Position numbers and translations under genes: made by a program. Positions 8,247-15,007 of a stretch of DNA of 24,546 nt are shown here, piece after piece. Positions within the stretch are counted from its first letter, which is position 1. The number at the start of each line of letters is the position of its first letter. Below the pieces are notes generated by a model that was given only the letters and a program-made list of their open reading frames with translations, ran no database searches and was not told the DNA's origin. This DNA comes from Chloroflexota bacterium (GTDB taxonomy: Bacteria > Chloroflexota > Anaerolineae > Aggregatilineales > UBA2796): contig JAGHYP010000008.1 in assembly GCA_017743585.1 (NCBI GenBank), forward strand, positions 1 through 24,546. The letters run 5' to 3'.

Positions 8247-8275
8247 ATTATTGCCACAGGCAGCCGTTTTGACAA
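8247..8275 (-). promoter_or_regulatory. Likely sigma-70 promoter of the solute-binding lipoprotein gene
   Basis: Minus strand: -35 TTGTCA (8275-8270, 5/6), a 17-bp spacer, and -10 AATAAT (8252-8247, 5/6). Transcription would begin near 8240, leaving a leader of about 64 nt before the ATG at 8176. Confidence 0.7.
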
Positions 8276-8427
8276 GGTTGATGGCGCGCCGCGTCCGGCA
8301 ATTCGGATAAACTAGCAGGCTATACGCTCAATCAGCATGTGAGTGTGCGCGATCGGTTTGGCGGCATTTGCGCGTCATGGGTGTAGCTGATCAGGCGCAA
8401 CTCGCGAAGCACGAAGGCAGCCGACTC

Positions 8428-8455
8428 TTCAAAGCAGTGTGTTTTTTGCTATAAT
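8428..8455 (+). promoter_or_regulatory. Promoter of the tRNA-Arg gene
   Basis: A perfect -10 TATAAT (8450-8455) with a weak -35 TTCAAA (8428-8433), 16 bp apart. The tRNA begins 8 nt after the -10 element, so the transcript would start at or next to the mature 5' end. Confidence 0.7.
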
Positions 8456-8462
8456 CTTGAAA

Positions 8463-8535
8463 GCTCTCGTAGTTCAGTGGACAGAACGCGGGTTTCCTAA
8501 ACCTGATGTCGGGGGTTCGAATCCCTCCGAGAGCA
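8463..8535 (+). tRNA. tRNA-Arg (anticodon CCT)
   Basis: A complete cloverleaf. The acceptor stem GCTCTCG (8463-8469) pairs with CGAGAGC (8528-8534), with discriminator A at 8535. The D-arm has GTTC/GAAC around AGTGGACA. The anticodon stem CGGGT/ACCTG encloses loop TTCCTAA with anticodon CCT at 8496-8498. The T-arm is GGGGGTTCGAATCCCTC. The CCA end is not encoded and must be added. It decodes AGG. Confidence 0.97.
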
Positions 8536-8733
8536 TTTCGCTCAACTCATGCTGCACAATGCCTGCCACGGGCGCGCAACGCCGATAGCCGCTCAGGCTC
8601 TTCGCATGGCCTAGGGGAGCATTCACGTGTTGAAAAGCTACCCGCTGATGATCGTCACACCACGCTGGTAGGCAAGGCAGCAGGCGACGCCATAAACAAA
8701 CATTACAAGCTCAGCGTCCGCAGCGGCTCATAG

Positions 8734-8762
8734 TTGGAAGGACGCCTCGCTTTTGCCATAAT
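8734..8762 (+). promoter_or_regulatory. Likely promoter of the YdcF-like gene, giving a leaderless mRNA
   Basis: -35 TTGGAA (8734-8739, 4/6), a 17-bp spacer, and -10 CATAAT (8757-8762, 5/6). The predicted transcription start falls at about 8769-8770, on the ATG at 8770. The TTG at 8734, which could be taken for a start codon, is therefore better read as the -35 element. Confidence 0.55.
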
Positions 8763-8784
8763 TGACATCATGCGCAAGCGAGGC
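8744..8784. repeat. 9-bp inverted repeat around the start of the YdcF-like gene
   Basis: GCCTCGCTT (8744-8752) is the perfect reverse complement of AAGCGAGGC (8776-8784), 23 bp apart. The arms bracket the -10 element and the start codon, an arrangement that would suit an operator. One arm lies upstream of the predicted transcript, so an RNA hairpin is unlikely if the promoter call is right. Confidence 0.6.
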
Positions 8785-9372
8785 ATCCTGAAATCTCTGC
8801 TCCTGCTGATGAGCGGGGCGGCGCTGCTCACGCTGCTCATCGGCGCGATCTTCATTCACAGCTACGGACAAGTTGACCGCGCCGCGCCCGCCGATGCGAT
8901 TGTGATCCTAGGCGCAGGCACGCGGCACGATGGCACGCCGTCTTACAGCTATGCGCGGCGCATTCGGCACGCGCTGGCGCTCTACGCGCAAGGCTACGCG
9001 CCGCGCCTGATCTGCACAGGCGGCTACACACAGCGACATCCCGTCTCGGAAGGCGAAGCCTGCGCTGAGATGCTGCGCGCTCATGGTGTGCCTGAGCGCG
9101 CCATTCTTTACGAGTCGCGCAGCCGCAATACAGAGGAGAACGCGCTTTATACCTACCAAATCATGGCGGCAAATGGCTGGCAACGCGCCCTTCTAGTCAG
9201 CGATGGCTACCACTTGTTCCGCGCTGAGGCGATGTTCCGCGCGCACGGCTTGACGGTCAGCAGCAGCCCTGCGCAGCTGAGCAGCGGCGCGCTGCCTTGG
9301 CAATCCGTCATCCGCAACATGTTCCGCGAGACTGCAGCGTTCATCTGGTGGCAAGTGCGCCGCCTGATCTAG
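8770..9372 (+). CDS. YdcF/SanA/ElyC-like (DUF218) membrane-anchored protein
   Basis: A 200-residue protein with a single N-terminal membrane helix (about residues 8-29) after a basic MRKRGILK start, then a DUF218 domain facing outward. Motifs seen are ADAIVILGAG (41-50), SYARRIRHALALY (60-72), ICTGGY (81-86), SRSRNTEENA (116-125) and LLVSDGYHLFRAEAMF (141-156). Relatives (SanA, ElyC) affect envelope integrity and vancomycin tolerance in enterobacteria; their chemistry is unsettled. ATG at 8770 is chosen because the membrane anchor follows directly and the promoter sits just before it. No Shine-Dalgarno is seen, consistent with leaderless translation. Confidence 0.88.
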   Translation: MRKRGILKSLLLLMSGAALLTLLIGAIFIHSYGQVDRAAPADAIVILGAGTRHDGTPSYSYARRIRHALALYAQGYAPRLICTGGYTQRHPVSEGEACAEMLRAHGVPERAILYESRSRNTEENALYTYQIMAANGWQRALLVSDGYHLFRAEAMFRAHGLTVSSSPAQLSSGALPWQSVIRNMFRETAAFIWWQVRRLI

Positions 9373-9444
9373 TATCGCTCAATCGCTAGGGGACACGCCG
9401 AAGGGCGCGGATAGTCAGATCCATCAGGCAACTAGGGCGCGAAC

Positions 9445-10230
9445 TCAATTGGGCGCATTCGCGGCTTTCCTTGCCCTCGCTTGGCGCGTGAGCGCAGCGA
9501 CGCATAACAGGACTGACCATGCAGCGACGATCAGATCAAGCGCTTGGTCGGCGCGCATTCCGAACCAGAGCGGCACGTACTCGCCGCGAAAGCCGCTGAG
9601 AAGCGCCATGCCGAGCGCGTAGAGCGCGCTCAGCAGCCATAGACGCGCGCCTGGCAGCGCGTTGCGCCACGCCAAGAGCAGCGCTAATGCGCCGAGCGCA
9701 AGCGACCAGAAAATGCCGAGCAGCGGCACGTTCAAGCGCGGCGCCGCTATGCCGTAGATATCAGGCGCTTCAATCGCCAGCCATGACGGATAGTCAGCGA
9801 GCGTGCGCACCTCGACGCCATAGCCACACGCCGCGGCGACGCAGGCTTGCCAGTTCACCAGCGCCGCTACTGGCAGGCATAGCGCTAGCGAGTCGCGCAA
9901 GTGCGCTACATCCAAGCGCCGCCATTGCGCCATGCCTAGCGCGCCGAGCAAACAACCGATCAAAGCGCCATGCCAATTCAAGCCGCCGCTGCTCAACGAC
10001 CAAATCTCGCTTGTGTGCGCGGCGAAATACGCCCAGTTCAGCGCCACGTGACCTGCCCGCGCGCCAATCGCGCCGCACAGCGCTGCCGCCACAACGACAT
10101 CTAAGTGCGCTATCGCCCGCGCCCTGCCGCGCCCGACGATCAGCGCTGTGCAGAGCAACGCGCCTACTGCGATCCAAAACGTGAAGGCGCGAATCTGAAT
10201 GCCGCCTACCTGCACAAGAATTGGATTCAT
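9445..10230 (-). CDS. Lgt-like (prolipoprotein diacylglyceryl transferase family) membrane protein, atypical
   Basis: A 261-residue polytopic membrane protein with about seven hydrophobic segments. The first half aligns with Lgt, which attaches diacylglycerol to lipoprotein cysteines: GAIGARAGHVALNW (53-66), then SGGLNWHGALIG (81-92), where H87 matches the essential His of the GGxSxHGG motif. The next hallmark, RxGNFxNxE, is absent; that place reads VNWQACVAAACGYG (125-138), without the Arg, Asn or Glu. A late GFRGEY (213-218) may match the C-terminal Arg motif. It may be inactive, may act on another substrate, or may belong to a divergent lineage. ATG 10230 is preferred; TTG 10239 is possible. 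It lies 15 bp after prfB and is probably co-transcribed. Confidence 0.75.
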   Translation of the reverse strand: MNPILVQVGGIQIRAFTFWIAVGALLCTALIVGRGRARAIAHLDVVVAAALCGAIGARAGHVALNWAYFAAHTSEIWSLSSGGLNWHGALIGCLLGALGMAQWRRLDVAHLRDSLALCLPVAALVNWQACVAAACGYGVEVRTLADYPSWLAIEAPDIYGIAAPRLNVPLLGIFWSLALGALALLLAWRNALPGARLWLLSALYALGMALLSGFRGEYVPLWFGMRADQALDLIVAAWSVLLCVAALTRQARARKAANAPN

Positions 10231-10245
10231 GGCGCACAAGCGCGC

Positions 10246-11344
10246 TCAGGCTTGTTGCTGCCCAACTTTGGCGCGCAGATAGGCTTCCATGAAGTCGTCC
10301 AAGCGTCCGTCCAGCACGGCGGCTGCGTTGCCGACCTCATAGTTAGTGCGATGATCCTTCACCAGCTGATATGGATGCAGCACGTAGGAGCGAATCTGGC
10401 TGCCGAAGTTCGGGTCCACGTGCGCGCCTTTCAGCTTGGCGAATTCTTCTTCCTGCTTGCGGCGCTCTAAGTCGAGCAGGCGCGCGCGCAAGACTTGCAT
10501 AGCGCGCTCGCGATTCTGATTCTGACTGCGCTCGTTCTGGCAAGTGACCACGATACCCGTTGGCTTGTGGACAATGCGAACGGCCGTCTCATTCTTCTGC
10601 ACGTGCTGCCCGCCAGCGCCACTTGAGCGGTAGGTGTCAATTTCGAGGTCTTTTTCGTCAATCACAACGTCTGTGATCTCGCCCTGCACATCTGGCACGA
10701 CCTCGACGAGCGCGAAGGAAGTGTGCCGCCGCTTGTTGGCGTCGAACGGACTGATGCGCACAAGGCGATGCACGCCGCGCTCGGATTGCAGGTAGCCGTA
10801 AGCATAGCTGCCTTTGACGGTCATGGTGACGCTTTTGATGCCTGCGCCTTCGCCTTCCATCTGATCGATGATCTCGACCTGCATGTTGTGCGCCTCTGCC
10901 CAGCGCAGATACATGCGCAGCAGCATCTGCGCCCAATCTTGCGACTCCGTGCCGCCGGCGCCTGCATGGATCGAGACGATCGCGTTCTCGCGGTCGTACT
11001 TGCCGCTCATCATCGCCTCGAAGACGCGCTGATCCACGGCTCGTTGCAGCGCGTCCACTTCGTCCCGTAGCGCCTCAGCAAGACTCTCGTCGCCAAGCTG
11101 TGCTAGCTCTAGCGCATCGCTCAGACGCGCCTGCAGGCTTTCCCACACGCTGATTTCCTCGCGCAGCGCTGCCAAACGCTGCATGGCCGCCTGCGCCGTG
11201 CGCACATCGTCCCAAAAATTTGGTGCGCTCGCTTTTTCGTCCAGCTCAGCGACTTCGCGACGTTTTGCCGCTAAGTCAAAGGCGCTCCATAAGCTGCTGG
11301 ATGACGCGCTGCATAGCGTTCAGCTGGCTGATCAAGTTTTCCAT
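10246..11344 (-). CDS. prfB: Peptide chain release factor 2 with programmed +1 frameshift
   Basis: RF2 recognises UGA and UAA stops and triggers peptide release on the ribosome. The gene starts at ATG 11344 and reads 22 codons (MENLISQLNAMQRVIQQLME, then RL) to an in-frame TGA at 11278-11276. A +1 shift at CTTTGAC then continues as DLAAKRREVAELDEKASAP, NFWDD, for a 365-residue product, the same length as E. coli RF2. The RF2-specific codon-recognition tripeptide SPF is at residues 198-200 and the catalytic GGQ (SSGAGGQHVQ) at 244-246. The zero-frame part alone would begin at about residue 47 and miss domain 1. An AGGAG lies 11 nt before the ATG. The Lgt-like gene follows. Confidence 0.97.
11275..11288 (-). 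promoter_or_regulatory. Programmed ribosomal frameshift site of prfB
   Basis: Minus strand: GGAG (11288-11285), three bases, then CTT TGA C (11281-11275). This matches the canonical bacterial RF2 autoregulatory site: an internal Shine-Dalgarno-like element three bases before a CUU that slips onto UUU when the in-frame UGA is decoded slowly. Low RF2 favours the shift and raises RF2 synthesis (established for E. coli prfB). Confidence 0.95.
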
Positions 11345-11389
11345 TGGCAAAGTGACTCCTGAGGTGTGTCTCAATCTCTCAACACGGCG

Positions 11390-11419
11390 ATCATAGAGCA
11401 AGTCGGGCGCGTTTGTCCA
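11390..11419 (-). promoter_or_regulatory. Likely sigma-70 promoter of prfB
   Basis: Minus strand: -35 TGGACA (11419-11414, 5/6), an 18-bp spacer, and -10 TATGAT (11395-11390, 5/6). The leader to the ATG at 11344 would be about 40 nt and contains AGGAG. Confidence 0.65.
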
Positions 11420-11721
11420 GAGAAAACCTCAATGCTGAAGGTTTTGCCAAAATTCCTGCCAAACTCGCCTGAGAGGTGCTACAAGGCAGCGACGCTCTAG
11501 CTATGCATGAAGCTATGGCGCGTACAGCGCACACGCGCATGATACTCTGTCAGGATCGGCTGCACTTCGCGAGCGCGCTGAAGAAAGCCGGCCCGCCGCT
11601 CATCTCAGCCACGCCGCTGAGCAGGAAGTTGCCTTTGACCTCAGGCGGCGTTTTCATAGCCTATTTGCTGCGACTCAAGGACGCGCTCTCAAATTGGGCA
11701 AGAGTGACGGCGCGCGCACAG

Positions 11722-11750
11722 TTCAAGCGCTGTGCAAGCTGTATTATAAT
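11722..11750 (+). promoter_or_regulatory. Likely promoter of sufU
   Basis: A perfect -10 TATAAT (11745-11750) within an AT-rich patch (11742-11756) in otherwise GC-rich DNA, and a weak -35 TTCAAG (11722-11727, 3/6) at 17 bp. Transcription would start near 11757, about 26 nt before the ATG at 11783. Confidence 0.6.
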
Positions 11751-11782
11751 ATAATATGCAGACGAGTGAAAGGCGATGCGCT

Positions 11783-12175
11783 ATGGATATGTACCACGAG
11801 GCGATCCTCGATCACTACCGTCATCCGCGTAACTGGGGCATTTTGCAGCCCTGCGATATTGATCACGAAGAGAAAAATCCGCTCTGCGGCGACCGCCTGC
11901 GCTTGACCATGCGCGTGCGCGAGGGACGCATTATTGAGTTAGGCTGGTCGGGCGAAGGTTGTGCGATCAGCCAAGCGGCGGCTTCTATGCTCGGCGAGGT
12001 TGTGCTGGGCAAGACGCTCGAAGAAGCGCGTCAACTGACCAAAGAAGACGTGCTGGAGCTGCTCGGCATTCCGCTCGGTCCAGTGCGCTTGAAGTGCGCG
12101 CTACTCTCGCTGAAAGTGCTGAAAGTCGGCGCTTACGGCTTGGCGGGCTGGCGCGAGGACGAGTCGCGAGCGTGA
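11783..12175 (+). CDS. sufU: SufU-type (NifU-like) iron-sulfur cluster assembly protein
   Basis: A 130-residue scaffold or sulfur-relay protein that accepts persulfide sulfur from a cysteine desulfurase. It starts MDMYHEAILDHYRHPRNWG, matching the family N-terminus. All key residues are present: NPLCGD with Cys35 and Asp37, GEGCAISQAAASML with Cys60, and RLKCALLSLKVL with Cys105. ATG 11783 is chosen over an upstream in-frame start at 11756 because the family begins here and AAAGG (11769-11773) precedes it. No cysteine desulfurase (sufS) is adjacent. The stop TGA (12173-12175) overlaps the GTG of the next gene. Confidence 0.93.
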   Translation: MDMYHEAILDHYRHPRNWGILQPCDIDHEEKNPLCGDRLRLTMRVREGRIIELGWSGEGCAISQAAASMLGEVVLGKTLEEARQLTKEDVLELLGIPLGPVRLKCALLSLKVLKVGAYGLAGWREDESRA

Positions 12176-12783
12176 ACTTGCTACGGCAGGCACGTCAAAC
12201 GCCTTGGAAGGCGCTGACCGAGCTGCGGCGCTATGCAACGCTGCCGCTCGCGCGCCTGACTTTCATGTTGAACGGCGTGGCGTGGCAAGATGGTTGGCGC
12301 ATTTACGGCGCGCCGATCATCCAGCGCCATGCAGGCAGCACAATCACCATTGGGCGCAATTTGACCTTGCGCAGTTGGTACGCGTCCAATCCGCTCGGCG
12401 TGGTGCGGCGCACGTTGCTCTGCACTTGGGCGCGCGGCGCGCAGCTGATCATCGGAGACAACGTCGGCATGACCGGTGCAGTCATTGTGGCGCAAACGCG
12501 AGTCGAGATCGGCAATCACGTCTGGATCGGCGCCAACAGCACGATTGTTGACACAGACTTTCATCCGCTCGCGCCTGAGGCACGCTGCATCGCTCCAACG
12601 GCGGGCGAGAGCGCGCCAATTGTTATCGAAGACGACGTTTTCATCGGCATGTGGGCGATCATCTTGAAAGGCGTGCGCATCGGGCGCGGTGCAGTGATCG
12701 GCGCGGGCGCAGTGGTCACGCGCGACGTGCCCGCGGGCGCGGTCGCGGCGGGCAATCCTGCGCGTCTCGTCCAACAAATGTGA
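12172..12783 (+). CDS. Left-handed beta-helix (hexapeptide repeat) acyltransferase
   Basis: A 203-residue acyltransferase of the maltose/galactoside O-acetyltransferase type. Hexapeptide repeats cover about residues 58 to the end: STITIGRNLTLRSW, QLIIGDNVGMTGAVIVA, RVEIGNHVWIGANSTIVDTD, IVIEDDVFIGMWAIILKGVRIGRGAVIGAGAVVTRDV, and the family-typical ending AGNPARLV. The FHPL segment after DTD supplies the likely catalytic His. Such enzymes acetylate sugars or lipopolysaccharide-type glycans with acetyl-CoA; the acceptor is unknown. The GTG start at 12172 overlaps the sufU stop (GTGA), implying translational coupling. The frame is open further upstream, but that part lies inside sufU and codes for nothing sensible. 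Confidence 0.87.
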   Translation: MNLLRQARQTPWKALTELRRYATLPLARLTFMLNGVAWQDGWRIYGAPIIQRHAGSTITIGRNLTLRSWYASNPLGVVRRTLLCTWARGAQLIIGDNVGMTGAVIVAQTRVEIGNHVWIGANSTIVDTDFHPLAPEARCIAPTAGESAPIVIEDDVFIGMWAIILKGVRIGRGAVIGAGAVVTRDVPAGAVAAGNPARLVQQM

Positions 12784-12805
12784 GTTGCTCCGCACAAACG
12801 TTCGG

Positions 12806-12830
12806 GCTAAGATTGTTCATGCTAAGATTG
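12806..12830 (+). repeat. Direct repeat GCTAAGATTG upstream of xylB
   Basis: Two perfect 10-bp copies, at 12806-12815 and 12821-12830, 15 bp apart start to start, lie 44 bp before the xylB ATG. Each contains TAAGAT, which resembles a -10 element. They may be promoter elements or a regulator's half-sites. Confidence 0.55.
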
Positions 12831-12873
12831 AAGGCAGGCTAGCGCTTTTTGCCGAAAATCATGGAGAACGTTT

Positions 12874-14373
12874 ATGAGCAAGCCCTATTTCATTGGCATT
12901 GACGTCAGCACGACCGCCTCTAAAGCATTGGTGGTGGATATGCAAGGGCAGGTCGTTGCTAGCCAAAGCTATCCACATGCGCTCTCTACGCCGCGTCCGC
13001 TGTGGAGCGAGCAGGACCCGAACGATTGGTGGCGCGCCACGAGCGCTGCGCTGCGCGACGTGCTGAAGCAGGTCGCGCCTGAAGATATCGCCGCCATCGG
13101 CCTGACGGGACAGATGCACGGCCTGACCGCGCTGGATAAAGACGGCAATCCATTGCGTCCCGCCATTTTGTGGAACGATCAGCGCTCAGGCGCGCAGTGC
13201 GAGGCGATCACGGAGAAAGTCGGCGCGCACAAGCTTTGGAACTTGATCGGCAGCCGTATGGTGGCAGGCTTCACAGCCCCGAAGATCATATGGTTGCGCG
13301 AGCATGAGCCCGATATCTACAAGCAGATCGCCCACGTGCTGCTGCCGAAGGACTACGTGCGCTATCGCTTGAGCGGCGCTTACGTGGCAGACGTGGCAGA
13401 TGGCTCAGGCTTCGGCTTGATGGAGATCGCCAAGCGGACGTGGTCAGACGAGCTATTGGCGGCCCTCGATATTCCGCGCGCATGGCTGCCGGAGCTGTGC
13501 GAATCGCCTGAGGTGTGCGCTCATGTGAGCGAGGCAGCAGCAGCTGAGACAGGCCTGCGCGCTGGCACGCCGATTGTTGGTGGCGCGGGCGATCAGCCGG
13601 CGGCAGGCGTCGGCAGCGGCATTGTCGGCCGCGATCAGGTCTCGTTGACGATCGGCACGTCAGGCGTGGTTTTCGCTAGCAGCGAGAGCTACAATCCGCA
13701 CCCTGAGGGCTTGCTGCACCATTTCTGCGCGGCTGTGCCGGGCACGTGGTTTTACATGGGCGTGATGTTGAGCGCGGCAGGCGGTCTACGCTGGCTGCAT
13801 GACGAGCTAGCGCCGACCATGAGCTATGATGAACTCAATCAACGCGTGGAGCGCGTGCCGCGCGGCTCGCTCGGCTTGATTTTTGCGCCGTATTTGACGG
13901 GCGAGCGCCATCCACATCCTGATCCACTAGCGCGCGGCGCGTTCGTCGGCCTGACCTTGCGGCACGGCATAGCGCACATGGCGCGCGCTGTGATGGAAGG
14001 CGTTGCCTTCGGTATGCGCGATAACTTAGAGCTATTGCGCGCTCAAGGAGTGCAGCCGAGCGAGGCAGTAATCAGCGGCGGCGCAGCGAACAGCCCTGTG
14101 TGGCGGCAACTGAGCGCCGATATCATGGGCATTCCGCTCTACACAGTCAACACGCACGAAGGTGCGGCATTTGGCGCGGCAATCTTAGCGGCTGTTGGCG
14201 CGGGTGCGTATCCTGACGTGCCAACGGCTTGCCGTCAACTGGTGCGCAGGGAGATGACCATCGTGCCCGATCCAGCGAGCATGGCTGACTACGAGCGACT
14301 CTATCCGATCTTCCGCGCTACCTATCCTGCCCTGAAGGCGCTCTACGCCGATCTGGCGCGCTTTGAGGCGTAG
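12874..14373 (+). CDS. xylB: Xylulokinase (FGGY sugar kinase)
   Basis: A 499-residue FGGY carbohydrate kinase, best matching xylulokinase, which phosphorylates D-xylulose for the pentose phosphate pathway. Motifs: ATP-phosphate loop IGIDVSTTASKALVVD (7-22), substrate contacts GLTGQMHG (76-83) and WNDQR (100-104), catalytic Asp240 in GGAGDQPAAGVG, TIGTSGVVF (259-267), YLTGERHPHPDPLARGAF, and the late ISGGAANSPVWRQLSAD. The loop has STT where most family members have GTS. Start ATG 12874 has GGAG seven bases upstream. No xylose isomerase or sugar transporter is adjacent, so an inference of xylose use rests on this gene alone; a related ketose substrate is possible. Confidence 0.9.
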   Translation: MSKPYFIGIDVSTTASKALVVDMQGQVVASQSYPHALSTPRPLWSEQDPNDWWRATSAALRDVLKQVAPEDIAAIGLTGQMHGLTALDKDGNPLRPAILWNDQRSGAQCEAITEKVGAHKLWNLIGSRMVAGFTAPKIIWLREHEPDIYKQIAHVLLPKDYVRYRLSGAYVADVADGSGFGLMEIAKRTWSDELLAALDIPRAWLPELCESPEVCAHVSEAAAAETGLRAGTPIVGGAGDQPAAGVGSGIVGRDQVSLTIGTSGVVFASSESYNPHPEGLLHHFCAAVPGTWFYMGVMLSAAGGLRWLHDELAPTMSYDELNQRVERVPRGSLGLIFAPYLTGERHPHPDPLARGAFVGLTLRHGIAHMARAVMEGVAFGMRDNLELLRAQGVQPSEAVISGGAANSPVWRQLSADIMGIPLYTVNTHEGAAFGAAILAAVGAGAYPDVPTACRQLVRREMTIVPDPASMADYERLYPIFRATYPALKALYADLARFEA

Positions 14374-14386
14374 CCAACCAAAGAGA

Positions 14387-14414
14387 CGCCCTGATCGCCC
14401 AGCAGATCGGGGCG
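14387..14414. terminator. Hairpin terminator shared by xylB and the response regulator
   Basis: CGCCCTGATC (14387-14396) pairs with GATCGGGGCG (14405-14414) through an 8-nt loop, with one G-U type pair. It lies between two convergent genes. The plus side is followed by CCCTGTTTAC and the minus side by TCTCTTTGG, so neither T-run is strong. A bidirectional terminator is likely. Confidence 0.65.
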
Positions 14415-14420
14415 CCCTGT

Positions 14421-14819
14421 TTACGTGGCAGAAGTAGCTTCGTCCAGCACCTTGCGCACGCTCTGGACAAGCTCAGCGGGGCTGAACGGCTTGGTGATGT
14501 AGTCATTTACCTTGGCGATGTGCAAGCCGAGCACTTTATCAATGCTCTGCGCCTTCGCCGTCAATACAATCACAGGGATATGCTTCATGCTCTCATGAGC
14601 GCGCATCGCCTGATAGACTTCCCACCCGTTCATGTCGGGCATCATCAAATCCAGCAGGACGAGCTGCGGCTGGGCTTGTTCGATAGTTGCCAAGCCATCG
14701 CGCCCGTTAGTCACGCCTATCACTTCAAAACCTTCGCGCCGCAAGATCAGCTTGACCAAATCTATCGTCTCGGGATCGTCCTCAATGCAGACTATTCGCA
14801 CAAGCTTTTTGTCGGTCAT
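14421..14819 (-). CDS. Stand-alone response regulator receiver domain protein
   Basis: A 132-residue CheY-like protein with a receiver domain only, no output domain. Conserved residues: acidic pair D14-D15 in CIEDD, phosphorylation site D57 in LVLLDLMMPDMNGWE, T87 in VIVLTAKA, and K110 in DYITKPFSP. It would take phosphate from a histidine kinase and act by protein contact. No kinase gene is near, so its partner is unknown. ATG 14819 is preceded by GGAG at 9 nt. Confidence 0.93.
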   Translation of the reverse strand: MTDKKLVRIVCIEDDPETIDLVKLILRREGFEVIGVTNGRDGLATIEQAQPQLVLLDLMMPDMNGWEVYQAMRAHESMKHIPVIVLTAKAQSIDKVLGLHIAKVNDYITKPFSPAELVQSVRKVLDEATSAT

Positions 14820-15007
14820 ACTACGCGCTCCAATGGATGATAACTACTCTCTGCAAGCAGTTTACCACAATACTTCGCGAATCCTTCGGAAGGATCAACG
14901 CTCCGCTGGGCTTGACAGAGCGCTCGGCGCGTTGACGAGGCTTGAAACGACGCCTTGCACGTGCCAGAATAACACATACTCATAGCAATATAGCAATAAG
15001 GTATGCC

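Larger units (their letters stand above)
11345..11782. other. Divergent intergenic region between prfB and sufU
   Basis: 438 bp without a supported gene. It holds the prfB promoter (11390-11419), a 7-bp inverted repeat AAAACCT/AGGTTTT (11423-11429 and 11439-11445) just upstream of that promoter's -35, and the sufU promoter (11722-11750). The middle, about 11450-11720, shows nothing recognisable. An open frame at 11476-11754 has no family resemblance and no ribosome binding site. Confidence 0.7.

Noticed and set aside
8177..8275. N-terminal extension of the solute-binding lipoprotein to 8275
   Set aside because: It would place 33 residues before a clear lipoprotein signal peptide and overlaps the promoter; ATG 8176 has AAAGGAG before it.
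8506..8733. Plus-strand open frame of 75 codons
   Set aside because: It begins inside the tRNA-Arg gene and has no family resemblance or ribosome binding site.
8734..8769. TTG at 8734 as the start of the YdcF-like protein
   Set aside because: The extra residues are not needed for the membrane anchor, and the TTG forms the -35 of a well-spaced promoter.
11476..11754. Open frame of 92 codons between prfB and sufU
   Set aside because: No recognisable domain, no ribosome binding site, and its end runs through the sufU promoter.
12181..12795. Minus-strand open frame of 204 codons
   Set aside because: A shadow of the acyltransferase gene; composition is Arg/Ala/His-rich and without motifs.
12874..14373. 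A xylose utilisation operon around xylulokinase
   Set aside because: No isomerase, transporter or sugar regulator is visible next to it; only the kinase is supported.
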